From: Melittangium boletus DSM 14713
GTDB taxonomy: Bacteria; Myxococcota; Myxococcia; Myxococcales; Myxococcaceae
Length of the DNA stretch: 64,000 nucleotides
NCBI RefSeq assembly: GCF_002305855.1
Contig: NZ_CP022163.1
Location: 4,898,292 to 4,962,291 of the forward strand
Reading direction: 5' to 3'
How positions within the stretch are numbered: the stretch's first letter is position 1; each line of letters starts with the position of its first letter. Under the pieces are notes generated by a model. It was not told the origin of the DNA, made no database searches, and saw only the letters and a program-made list of their open reading frames with translations. Position numbers and translations under genes: made by a program. Positions 8,543 through 16,878 of this stretch are shown here, piece after piece.

Positions 8543-9790
8543 ATGAACGTGCGCAACATGCCGTGTGCCTGCGGCAGTGGATTGAAGACCAAGCGGTGTT
8601 GTGGTGGGAAACTCCCGGCTTTCCTGGGACTGACTCCCGCGTACTCGCGTCCGCCCCCTCCGGGCCTGGACGCCGTCACCACCGAGGCCTACCTGCGCTC
8701 GCAGGAGGTGCTGTGCTCGCCCGATGTCCTCCAACGCATGTCCGACTGCATGGTGGTGCTGCGCGGGATGTTCCGCGAGGGCGGGCCGCTGGCCTCGCTG
8801 CGCTGGCCCTGGGAGGAGTTCGTGCCGGTCGTCGAGCGGCATCTCTTCCGGGTCATGGCGGAGGTGCGGGACGTGGAGGGACGGCACGAGCGGCTGTTCC
8901 AACGCTGTGCGCCGGAGCTGCTCGACTCCGAGCGTCTGGCCCGCATGGACCAGACCTTCCGCCGGGAGTTGATGTCGTCCGAGCGCTCGGCCGCCGAGCG
9001 CTCCGCGCTGGCCATGGTGGTGATGGAGTTGCTGTCCGCTCCCCGTCATCCCCCCTTTCCCAAGGAGGGGTTGTCGATGGTGGCGTGGTTGATGATGGGG
9101 CAGGTGGACGAGTGGGTGGAGCGCCGCCAACGCATGCACGCGGCGGTGGGCGAGGCCCTGGGGGCGTCGTCCGGAAACAACGCCGTCCTCGTGGAGTCAC
9201 CCGAGGGATGGGAAGAGGCCCTGGAGGGGGCCGTGGAGTCCGATCCAGAGCTGGTGGCCCTGTTGGGCCAGTACGAGGTGGCCATCCTCCGAGCCATCAT
9301 CGAGGGAAGCACGCCCACGGTGCTCCAGGGGGAGGAGTGGTTGTGGATGACGGCGGTGCTGCGTGCCCCCCTGCGCATCGATCCCGAGCGGGCCTCGGAG
9401 GTGGATACCGACCGCCTGCTGCGCATGCTCGATGGCCAGGTTCAGCAGGACGTGCTGCGGCGGGTGGAGGCGGCCGGGAGGGATTCCTCGTCCGAGCCGG
9501 AAGCGGAGCAATGGTTTTCCTGGGCCCACAAGGTGATGGTGTCCCGTCCGGTGGCGTTCTTCGGGGCCTTCGCCAAGGCGCGGGAGGCGTTCCTGCGCGA
9601 GCGCTTCGCCGGTGAGTCGGATTGGGTGCACCTCCTGCAGCGGCGCGAGCACTGGCGGGCGGAGGACCTGGAGCCCTATCGGTTGCGCCTGGAGTCCCTG
9701 GGGGCGTCGGGGGCGGCGCGGTGCGTGGGACGGCTCCAGGCCTGGTTGCGGGGCGAGGTGCCCGAGGGGGGTGGGGACTTCAAGGTGTGA
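8543..9790 (+). CDS. SEC-C motif protein of unknown function
   Basis: This 415-residue soluble protein begins with a SEC-C zinc motif, PCACGSGLKTKRCCGG (residues about 7-22), the module found at the SecA C-terminus and in many unrelated bacterial proteins. The remaining nearly 400 residues are helical, charged and unrecognised. The ATG at 8543 puts the motif at the very N-terminus; ATGs at 8498 and 8558 are alternatives, and none has a convincing ribosome binding site. The gene ends 21 bases before the methyltransferase/Nudix fusion on the same strand, so the two are probably co-transcribed. SEC-C motifs typically bind SecB, nucleic acid or protein partners. Confidence 0.65.
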   Translation: MNVRNMPCACGSGLKTKRCCGGKLPAFLGLTPAYSRPPPPGLDAVTTEAYLRSQEVLCSPDVLQRMSDCMVVLRGMFREGGPLASLRWPWEEFVPVVERHLFRVMAEVRDVEGRHERLFQRCAPELLDSERLARMDQTFRRELMSSERSAAERSALAMVVMELLSAPRHPPFPKEGLSMVAWLMMGQVDEWVERRQRMHAAVGEALGASSGNNAVLVESPEGWEEALEGAVESDPELVALLGQYEVAILRAIIEGSTPTVLQGEEWLWMTAVLRAPLRIDPERASEVDTDRLLRMLDGQVQQDVLRRVEAAGRDSSSEPEAEQWFSWAHKVMVSRPVAFFGAFAKAREAFLRERFAGESDWVHLLQRREHWRAEDLEPYRLRLESLGASGAARCVGRLQAWLRGEVPEGGGDFKV

Positions 9791-9811
9791 GGCCTGGAGT
9801 AGAGTGGGCCC

Positions 9812-12031
9812 ATGGCCCACTCGAATCCTCTCGCCGCCGACGCCTATGCTTCCCAGCACCGGGGCGACGCGGACGACTACGCCAGCTACTTCGCCGGCAT
9901 GGACGCCTCCATGCAGCAGAAGGTGGCCCTCACCACGGCGCATTTCCCCACGCGCGGCCGGGTGGCGGACATGGGCAGCGGCTCGGGCCGTGGCACGTAT
10001 GACTTGGCGTGTCTCTACAAGGGCTTGGAGTTGGTGGGCGTGGACATCAATCCGGTGTCCGTGGACATGGCCGGCAAGGCGTGGCGGCGGCCCAACCTGC
10101 GCTTCGTCGCGGGCGACATCGCCGACCCCGTCTTCCCGCCCGAGTCCCTGGATGGCGTGCTCGACTCGTCGGTGCTCCACCATGTCACCAGCTTCAATGA
10201 CTTCTCGCTGGCGCGCCTGGAGACGTGTCTGGACAACCAGGTGCGCGCGCTGCGCACCGGAGGCGTCATCATCATCCGTGACTTCGTCATCCCCGAGGGG
10301 CCCGAGCACGTCTGGCTCGACCTGCCCGAGACGGACGGCTCCGCGGAGGGGGACGTGCCGGGCCTGTCCACCGCCGCGCTCTTCGAGCGCTTCGCGCGCG
10401 ACTTCCGGTGCGGCGTCCATCGCACCGGGCCCGTGCCCTATACGCGGCTCGTTTCTCCCCACGCGGGCCATGCGCGCTACCAGCTCACCCTGCGCGCCGC
10501 CAATGAGTTCATCCTGCGCAAGGACTACCGCGAGCACTGGGACGTGGAACTGCTCGAGGAGTACACCTACTTCACCCAAGCCCGGTTCGAGCAGGCCTTC
10601 CGCACGCGTGGCCTGCGCATCCTCAGTTCCATGCCCATCCGCAACCCGTGGATCCTCGCCAACCGGTACGAGGGGCGCTTCCACTTGTCGGACGTGGAGG
10701 GCCGGCCGCTGCCATTTCCGCCCACCAACTACCTCATCGTGGGCGAGAAGGTCCCGCCGGGCGCGGGCGTGGAGTTGCGCGAGGAGCGGGGCGAGCCCCT
10801 CACCACGCCGCGCTTCCTGTCGCTGAGCACCTGGCGCCATGCGTCGTCCGGCGAGGTCTTCGAGTTGGTGGAGCGTCCCGGGCGCACGCTGGACGTGCTG
10901 CCCTGGTTCCGTCAGGACGGCCAGGTGTTCGTGCTGGCCAAGAAGGGTTTTCCCCGGCCCATCGTCAACGCGTGCGCGAACCATCCGAACCTCGGGGGCG
11001 CGGCGCTGTCCGGCTACGTCACCGAGCCCCTGGCCGCCATCACCCACGCGGGAGAGGCCCCCTCCAAGGCCATCGCGCGCATCCTGCGCGAGCGCGCGGG
11101 GCTCGGGCCGGAGCGGCTGCTCGGGATGGGAGAGCCGGTGCGCTACTTCACCTCTCCCGGTGGGGTGAACGAGCGCGTGTCCGCGTACCTGGTGGAAGTG
11201 GCGCCGTCCGCGGAGGCCCTTCCCGCGCCGGACTACGGCCCCTTCACGAGCGCCGGTTCGGTGCGCGAGCTGGATGCGCGCCAGGTGCTGCGCGCCTGTC
11301 ACGTGGGCGGCATGGTGGATGCGCGGCTGGAGATCAACATCCACCGGCTGCTGCGCCAGCTCGGGGCCTCGCCGGGACCGTGGATTGGCGCGCCGCTCGC
11401 GCTCACGGAGCAGGCGGTGGCGCTGACGGGGGCCGCGGATGCGCTGACGCCCGAGCGCCGCTCGATGTTCTCCGCGCACGAGGAGGGGGCCGCGGGCTAC
11501 CTGGACCTGCGCCTCGGGACGTTCTCCGAGCACGCCGCGGACGGGCGGGTGCTGGCGAGCGTGCCGCGCGAGTACCTGGTGCCCCGCGAGGCCAGCCGCA
11601 ATACGGCGGTGGCCCTGCCGGTGGTGCGCACGCGCGAGGGCTATTGGGTGGGGTTGGAGCACCGGGAGCTGCCCGCGGTGCAGCACTTCACGGGAGAAGC
11701 GGGGCTCGCGGTGGCGCCCGCCTGGCGGCTGTCGCGTGCGTTCACCCACCCGAGTCAGGTGCCCGCCCTCATCGCCGAGCGCCTGCGCGGGGAGTTCTCC
11801 CTCACGGTGCGCCGCACGTGGGAGTTGGGCGGCTCGTACCACACGACGCCGGGAGTGACGCCCGAAGTGGTCTGGCCCTTCGCGGTGGAGGTCGAGGCCG
11901 ACGCGGCCTGTGAATCGCGGCTGCGCTGGCTGCCCCTGGACGCGCTCATCGCCGGGCTGGACGCGGTGCGGGACGCGCACCTATTGGTGGTGGCCTGGAG
12001 GCTGGCTCACGCGTTGGGCGTGTTGGGCTGA
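9812..12031 (+). CDS. Methyltransferase fused to two Nudix-like regions
   Basis: This is a 739-residue protein. Residues about 45-210 form a class I SAM-dependent methyltransferase: VADMGSGSGRGTYDLA (51-66) is motif I, then VGVDINPVS and LDSSVLHHV. A linker region follows (about 210-350). Residues about 365-500 and 590-735 each look like Nudix-fold beta sandwiches, but neither carries an intact GX5EX7REUXEEXGU box, so both are probably degenerate or specialised. It lies directly downstream of the SEC-C gene and converges on, and overlaps by 25 bases, the metalloprotease gene. A methyltransferase joined to Nudix-like domains suggests action on a nucleotide-linked or modified small molecule, but this is inference. 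The Nudix assignment is tentative; the methyltransferase is firm. Confidence 0.72.
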   Translation: MAHSNPLAADAYASQHRGDADDYASYFAGMDASMQQKVALTTAHFPTRGRVADMGSGSGRGTYDLACLYKGLELVGVDINPVSVDMAGKAWRRPNLRFVAGDIADPVFPPESLDGVLDSSVLHHVTSFNDFSLARLETCLDNQVRALRTGGVIIIRDFVIPEGPEHVWLDLPETDGSAEGDVPGLSTAALFERFARDFRCGVHRTGPVPYTRLVSPHAGHARYQLTLRAANEFILRKDYREHWDVELLEEYTYFTQARFEQAFRTRGLRILSSMPIRNPWILANRYEGRFHLSDVEGRPLPFPPTNYLIVGEKVPPGAGVELREERGEPLTTPRFLSLSTWRHASSGEVFELVERPGRTLDVLPWFRQDGQVFVLAKKGFPRPIVNACANHPNLGGAALSGYVTEPLAAITHAGEAPSKAIARILRERAGLGPERLLGMGEPVRYFTSPGGVNERVSAYLVEVAPSAEALPAPDYGPFTSAGSVRELDARQVLRACHVGGMVDARLEINIHRLLRQLGASPGPWIGAPLALTEQAVALTGAADALTPERRSMFSAHEEGAAGYLDLRLGTFSEHAADGRVLASVPREYLVPREASRNTAVALPVVRTREGYWVGLEHRELPAVQHFTGEAGLAVAPAWRLSRAFTHPSQVPALIAERLRGEFSLTVRRTWELGGSYHTTPGVTPEVVWPFAVEVEADAACESRLRWLPLDALIAGLDAVRDAHLLVVAWRLAHALGVLG

Positions 12032-13443
12032 GCGCCCTTCGTGCGCCGCCAGACGAGCGGCAGCAGGAGAAGGGGCCAGGCCAGTGTCCCCGGTGAGGTC
12101 TGACAGCCTCCGGAGGTGGGCTCGGGGGGTTCCTCCCGTGCACAGGGGTCGTCGGTGGAGGTGCCGGTGATGCACAGCTGTCCATACCGGCCCGTGCCCT
12201 CGTCGCGCCCGTCCACCACCGCCACCACCACGCGCGTGGCGTCCGTGGCGGAGACTCGCGCGGCCAGCGGCCCCGGTCCCTCCGCGCGCGCCACCCGGAG
12301 CACCGCGTGCTCGTCCACCGCCGCCACCAGCAGGTGCGGCGCCGGGGCCTCCGCTCCGTCCCGGGGAAGATAGGCCACCGACACCTCCTCGCTTCCCCCT
12401 TCCACCTCGAAGTAGCGGGCCGAAGCGGACGTCACCCGCACGGAGGGCTCGTTCACGGGCAGGGTCCGCGCCGCCGGAGCCAGTCCCGTGTAACCCCCAC
12501 CCCGGGCATAGCCCTGTCCCGCGCGGGCCCGCGCGCCCGTGGACAGATTCCACTGGGAGAACTCGGTGAAGGCGGTGTCGAAGTCCGCGCCCCACTCGCG
12601 CCGCAGCACCGTGTCGAGCAACACCGGCCAGGACGTGGCGGGCTCGCGCGCGGCCTGCTCCCACAGCGCGCGCACCACGTCGGCGCCGAAGCGCTCGTCG
12701 AGGAACTGGAAGAAGAGCCCGGCTCCATAGCCGAAGGATTGCGCCGGACCGTCTGGATCCAACGTCAGGCTCCGGTCCGTCTGGGACAGGTAGGCGCGGG
12801 AGAATCGCTCCAGGTCGTCCAGCGCCGGTTGGAAGCGCTCGGTGGCCCAGACGGCGGAGCCCTCCGCCGCCACGCTCCCCAGGTGGGGGTGATAGGCGGC
12901 CTGCACCGCGTGGAAGAACTCATGGCTGGCCACCGTGTCCACCGCTTCTTCATAGGAGCGGTAGGCGTAGCCCGCGAAGTCGTTCTCCTGGAGCATGTAG
13001 CCCGTGCAGCGCGTGTCGCCCTCGAGGCATCCCTCCAGCCGGTAGGCCCCGTCCGCCCGGCCCGCGAAGTCCACCAGGTACACGTCGAAGCGCCCATCTC
13101 CCCCGTGCGCTCCGGGCACCCCGGTGTCCTCCGGTGGCGCGAGGTATCCCAGCCCCGCGTAGAAGTCCGCCACCGCGTCGTAGGTGCGCGCCACGGTCAT
13201 CACCGCGTCCAGATCCGCCACGGCGTTGGGGCCCTGGCGCGAGTAGTGGATGCGGAAGCGCCCCCCGGGCGACACCAGGGACTCCACCGTCTCCTCCGGG
13301 GCGAAGCGGGGCCACTGCGCCGTGGCCTCCGTGGGCCGCCCCTCCTGGAGGAGTCCCCACGAAAGCGCTCCGGGCGTCTCGTGGGGCGGCCTCACGGGGC
13401 CACAGCCGAGGCCCCACAGCAGCAGCCACGCCGCCCGTCTCAC
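12007..13443 (-). CDS. Secreted zinc metalloprotease, MXAN_6640-like, with MYXO-CTERM
   Basis: This protein of about 478 residues has an N-terminal signal sequence. A zincin site HEFFHAVQ (about 174-181) is followed by EGSAVWATE about 16 residues later, the usual third-ligand Glu arrangement of gluzincins. The C-terminus has Gly-Gly-Cys, a hydrophobic stretch and Arg-Arg, matching the MYXO-CTERM signal that anchors and sorts proteins to the myxobacterial surface. It matches the myxobacterial MXAN_6640 type of putative metalloproteases. The start at 13443 is a GTG whose last bases form the GTGA overlap with the upstream HmuY-like gene; a GTG five codons upstream is possible. The coupling puts it in one Fur-controlled operon with that haem-binding protein. 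Confidence 0.82.
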   Translation of the reverse strand: MRRAAWLLLWGLGCGPVRPPHETPGALSWGLLQEGRPTEATAQWPRFAPEETVESLVSPGGRFRIHYSRQGPNAVADLDAVMTVARTYDAVADFYAGLGYLAPPEDTGVPGAHGGDGRFDVYLVDFAGRADGAYRLEGCLEGDTRCTGYMLQENDFAGYAYRSYEEAVDTVASHEFFHAVQAAYHPHLGSVAAEGSAVWATERFQPALDDLERFSRAYLSQTDRSLTLDPDGPAQSFGYGAGLFFQFLDERFGADVVRALWEQAAREPATSWPVLLDTVLRREWGADFDTAFTEFSQWNLSTGARARAGQGYARGGGYTGLAPAARTLPVNEPSVRVTSASARYFEVEGGSEEVSVAYLPRDGAEAPAPHLLVAAVDEHAVLRVARAEGPGPLAARVSATDATRVVVAVVDGRDEGTGRYGQLCITGTSTDDPCAREEPPEPTSGGCQTSPGTLAWPLLLLPLVWRRTKGAQPNTPNA

Positions 13444-14216
13444 GGCAGGAAGGCCCACCGCACCCGGAACTGCGCCGCTCCACTGGGCTGCGGCACGCTG
13501 CCCGTCGCGTCACAGACCTTCTGCGGCTCGGGATCGTAATAGGCCGTCACCTGCAGCTTCACGTGCCGGCCATCCGCCAGCCGCGCCACGTAGACCGCGC
13601 CCGTCATCTGCAGACACCCTTCGTACCCCCAGAACGTCCCCGTGCGCGTCGCCGGCGAGCCCAGTCCCCACTCGTCCCCGGTGAACTCGCACGTCTCGGA
13701 GTAGTAGTCCTCGGCGCGGAAGTCCCAGGCGCCGTCCACCGCCGTCACCGTCTCGAAGCGCGTGCCCTTCGGCAGCTCCGCCACCGTCGTGCAGGACGGG
13801 CCCGACACGCCACCATTCGTCCGGATGACATAGCGGCGGAAGGCGATGTCCCAGTCTCCGGACGCCAGGGCCGATTGATCATCCACCGGCACCCGCTCCA
13901 GGCCCTGCTTCGTGAAGCGGGCATAGGTGTAGGACTGCGGGCTGTCCGTCCCCCCGGCGCGCCCGTCCACGTAGGTGTGGAACTCGCCCTCCACCGTGCC
14001 CTCCTCGCGAATCTCCCCCGTGGACACCACCGTGCGCAGCCGCAGCTTGTCGATGCTCTGCTCGCCGCAGCCCACCGCGCGCGTCTCACACCGGGGCGCG
14101 GGCTTCTCCTCTGTCGGCGTGCTGTCCGCCGGCCCACACGCCCCCAGCGCCAGCGCCCCCGCCAGGATGACCCAGCGGCGCTTCCCCCACTGCTTCTTCT
14201 CATTGCCCAGGCTCAT
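13440..14216 (-). CDS. HmuY-like haem-binding lipoprotein
   Basis: This 258-residue lipoprotein has signal peptide and lipobox LGAC (Cys27). The central segment SGDWDIAFRRYVIRTNGG (119-136) is the signature of the HmuY family, whose members capture haem at the outer membrane or in the medium. Signals for a secreted beta-rich fold with paired cysteines are visible. The haem-ligating histidines of Porphyromonas HmuY are not obviously conserved, so haem binding is inferred from the family. The ATG at 14216 has GAGGGGAG upstream, and a Fur-box match lies 33 bases further up. It is the first gene of the operon with the zinc metalloprotease. No TonB-dependent receptor is adjacent. Confidence 0.8.
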   Translation of the reverse strand: MSLGNEKKQWGKRRWVILAGALALGACGPADSTPTEEKPAPRCETRAVGCGEQSIDKLRLRTVVSTGEIREEGTVEGEFHTYVDGRAGGTDSPQSYTYARFTKQGLERVPVDDQSALASGDWDIAFRRYVIRTNGGVSGPSCTTVAELPKGTRFETVTAVDGAWDFRAEDYYSETCEFTGDEWGLGSPATRTGTFWGYEGCLQMTGAVYVARLADGRHVKLQVTAYYDPEPQKVCDATGSVPQPSGAAQFRVRWAFLP

Positions 14217-14248
14217 GCGAACTCCCCTCTGGACGGGAAGTTCTATTT

Positions 14249-14267
14249 GAAAATGAATATCAGAATC
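14249..14267 (-). promoter_or_regulatory. Fur box upstream of the HmuY-metalloprotease operon
   Basis: On the minus strand this reads GATTCTGATATTCATTTTC, matching the 19-bp Fur consensus GATAATGATAATCATTATC at 15 of 19 positions and keeping the symmetric halves. It lies 32 bases upstream of the HmuY-like start codon, in the only AT-rich stretch of a gap of about 70 bases, where promoter elements are expected. It predicts iron-repressed transcription of the operon. Confidence 0.75.
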
Positions 14268-14288
14268 AAGTGCAGAGTCCCCGGAGGG

Positions 14289-16586
14289 TCACGAGGGGGT
14301 GAGGGGCAGCCACACCGTGGCCACCGCGCCGCCTCCCTCGCGCGTGCGCAGGGAGATGCGGCCCGCGTGCAGGCGGATGATTTCCCGCGACACGTACAGC
14401 CCCACGCCCAGGCCCGAGATGCCCGTCACCTCGCGCCGGTCCCCTCGCTCGAAGCGGCCGAAGAGCTGCGCCTCGTCCTCCACCCGCAGGCCGATGCCCC
14501 GGTCCAACACGCACAGCTCCGCCTGGCCGTCGCACCGCCGGGTGTGCACCTCGATGAGGCCTCCGGTGGGGCTGTACTTGATGGCGTTGGACACCAGGTT
14601 GTGCACCACCTGCTCCAGGCGCAGCTCGTCGAAGTCTCCCACCAGGGGCTCGGTGGTGAGCTGGAGGGTGTGCAGGGGCGAGGTGGCCACGAGCGTCTCG
14701 GCCACCCGCCGCACCACCTCGCTCAGGTCCAGGCGCGCGCGCTGCAGGGGCAACTGCCGCAGGCCCATCTGCGAGGCGTCCAGCATCTGGTTCACCAGTC
14801 GCGTCACCCGGTCCACCTGCCGGCTCACGTTGTCCAGCCGCTCGTGGTGCTCGCCGTCCAGCTTGCGCCGCAGCATCTGCACATGGGCCTTGAGCGCCGT
14901 GAGGGGCGTCTTGAGCTCGTGCGAGGCGATGGACAGGAAGGCGTCCTTCTCCCGGCTGGTGCGCTCGATGGCCTCCATCTGCCGCGACAGCTGGCCCGTC
15001 ATCAGGTCGAACGTCTCGGCGAGTTGGTGCAGCTCGTGCGGCGCGTCGCGGGCGGCCTCGGCGGCGCGGGCCGTGCGGTCTCCGGCCACCTGCCGGGCCG
15101 CCGCGTGCGACACGCCCTGCACCGGGGCGACGATGGTGCGCGAGAAGGCGAGCGCCATCGCCACCGCGCACGCCGTGGCCAGGCCCATGGTGCCCAGCAG
15201 GCTGAAATAGGCGCGCTCCACCTCGGCCTGCAACCGGGCGCCGGGCTGCTCCACGAGCACGCGCCAGCCGAGCGCGGGCACGTCCACCACGCCGAAGTGG
15301 TGCAGCGTGCCCACGCGCACCATCGTCACCGCGTCGTGCTCGGCCGCGTAGGTGCCCGTGGCACCGCTCGCCACGTGCTCCAGCTCCCGCGCGAGCGACG
15401 TGCCGACGATGCTGCGCACCGGCTCCGCGTCTTCCTCCGCGGCCGAGTCGAAGACCACCCCGCCGCGCGCGTCGGTGACGCGGATGCGCTGCTGGGTGCC
15501 CGCCACCTGGGCGCGCGAGTGCTGGCGCAGCCGGGGCAGATCCATGGCCGCGAGCACGTAGCCCGCGTAGTGCTCCTGGTGGCGGATGGGGGAGACGGCC
15601 ACCACCATGGCGCCCCGGTGGATGCGCTCCCGGCCCACCAGGACGTCGCTCACCAGGGGATTCTGGGCCAGGCGCACCTGGCGCACGTAGGGGCGGTCCG
15701 AGAAATCCGCCCCCACGAGCGGATGGCCCGCCAGGTCATTGGGCGGGGAGAAGGCGAGCGCGATGCCCTCGGGGCTGCCCACGTAGGCGCTGAGCACCTC
15801 GGGCGAATAGGTGACGAGCGCATCGAGTTCTCCCTCGAGGTAGCGGGGGCCGGGCAACTGGCCCTTGGCGGAGAGACTCGAGGCGAGCGTGCGCGCGAGC
15901 TGGTTCACCCCGTGGCTCACGTGCCCGATGCTGCTCTCCACCTCGTTGGCCACCACCCGCGCCGCGTGCAGGTTCTCCTCGTTCACCTGGCGCAGTTGCG
16001 AGTCATAGCGCTCGCGGCCCTCGGCCCCGCCCAGCACCAGCATGGGCACCACGGCCCCCAGGGTGAGCGCCGAGCCGAAGGCCCGGCCAATGGACACGTC
16101 CGCGAGGGGTTGGGGCAGCAAGGGCCGCAGGCGCCCGCGCACCCCGGGGATGAGGAGCAGCACCTGGAGCACGAGCACCGACAGCAGCCCATTCACCGCC
16201 TGCTTCAGCCCCGACACCAGCACGCCCGTGGCGGGGATGTCCTCCAGGAACCAATAGGTGAGGGCGAAGTACGCCGGGCTCATCAGCCAGAAGAGCGCGT
16301 CGGCCACCAGGGGCGTGAAGCGCCGGCGCAGCGCGCCCACGAACAGGCCCTCGAGCGTGATGTTGAGCCAGCCCCACGGGTGGTGCCACAGCCAGAGCGT
16401 GCGCACGCCGGACACCGCCCCCGCGACGCCTCCTCCCATGGGCCCGAAGAGCACCGCCGCGGCGAGCACGACGAGGGGGCCGAGCAGCAGATGCACCCCG
16501 GGCAACACCTCGAGGGCCGCCAGGTTCAATATCCACCCGAGCAGCCCGAGGCACAGACCGCACCCGATTCGCCCCAGGGCACTCAT
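14289..16586 (-). CDS. Membrane sensor histidine kinase with dCACHE-like domain
   Basis: This is a 765-residue kinase. Residues 1-175 hold several membrane segments in a MASE-like arrangement. Residues about 185-440 form a periplasmic double-CACHE-like sensor region. A membrane segment and HAMP-like linker (about 470-530) come next, followed by HisKA with the phospho-acceptor motif SHELKTPLTAL (about 561-571) and an HATPase_c domain with N-box NLVSNAIKYS, DRGIGL and GLGVGLYVS. No receiver domain is attached and no response regulator is next to it, so the partner is unlinked. The ATG at 16586 starts the first membrane segment; the open frame continues upstream but is Pro-rich and unlikely to be coding. 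The two-membrane-module sensor suggests detection of an extracellular small molecule. Confidence 0.88.
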   Translation of the reverse strand: MSALGRIGCGLCLGLLGWILNLAALEVLPGVHLLLGPLVVLAAAVLFGPMGGGVAGAVSGVRTLWLWHHPWGWLNITLEGLFVGALRRRFTPLVADALFWLMSPAYFALTYWFLEDIPATGVLVSGLKQAVNGLLSVLVLQVLLLIPGVRGRLRPLLPQPLADVSIGRAFGSALTLGAVVPMLVLGGAEGRERYDSQLRQVNEENLHAARVVANEVESSIGHVSHGVNQLARTLASSLSAKGQLPGPRYLEGELDALVTYSPEVLSAYVGSPEGIALAFSPPNDLAGHPLVGADFSDRPYVRQVRLAQNPLVSDVLVGRERIHRGAMVVAVSPIRHQEHYAGYVLAAMDLPRLRQHSRAQVAGTQQRIRVTDARGGVVFDSAAEEDAEPVRSIVGTSLARELEHVASGATGTYAAEHDAVTMVRVGTLHHFGVVDVPALGWRVLVEQPGARLQAEVERAYFSLLGTMGLATACAVAMALAFSRTIVAPVQGVSHAAARQVAGDRTARAAEAARDAPHELHQLAETFDLMTGQLSRQMEAIERTSREKDAFLSIASHELKTPLTALKAHVQMLRRKLDGEHHERLDNVSRQVDRVTRLVNQMLDASQMGLRQLPLQRARLDLSEVVRRVAETLVATSPLHTLQLTTEPLVGDFDELRLEQVVHNLVSNAIKYSPTGGLIEVHTRRCDGQAELCVLDRGIGLRVEDEAQLFGRFERGDRREVTGISGLGVGLYVSREIIRLHAGRISLRTREGGGAVATVWLPLTPS

Positions 16587-16878
16587 CCCGACCCAGGGTG
16601 CGCACCTGCCAACATCCTGGCAACGATTCTTTTGCCCCCACCCCTGTCCCGGATTAGGAGGTGCAGGTTGCTCGTTCCCGCCCTCGCTGCCCCGAGGAGC
16701 GGGCGGGTGGACATCTTCCAAGGGGCATCGCTGGATTCTCAACGAGGTCTCAAGTGTTGATGGCCCGCGTCATTCCAGTCACGAGGTCTTTTTCTCTCCC
16801 CGCTCCCCATCAGGAGCACCGCGTCGTGGGGGGGTCCCGTCGGAAAGGGATCCATAGGGGCCCCAATTTGGAGAACAC

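Noticed and set aside
12007..16586. A TonB-dependent haem receptor expected next to the HmuY-like gene
   Set aside because: The neighbours are a methyltransferase fusion and a sensor kinase; no receptor-sized beta-barrel gene with a TonB box is present.
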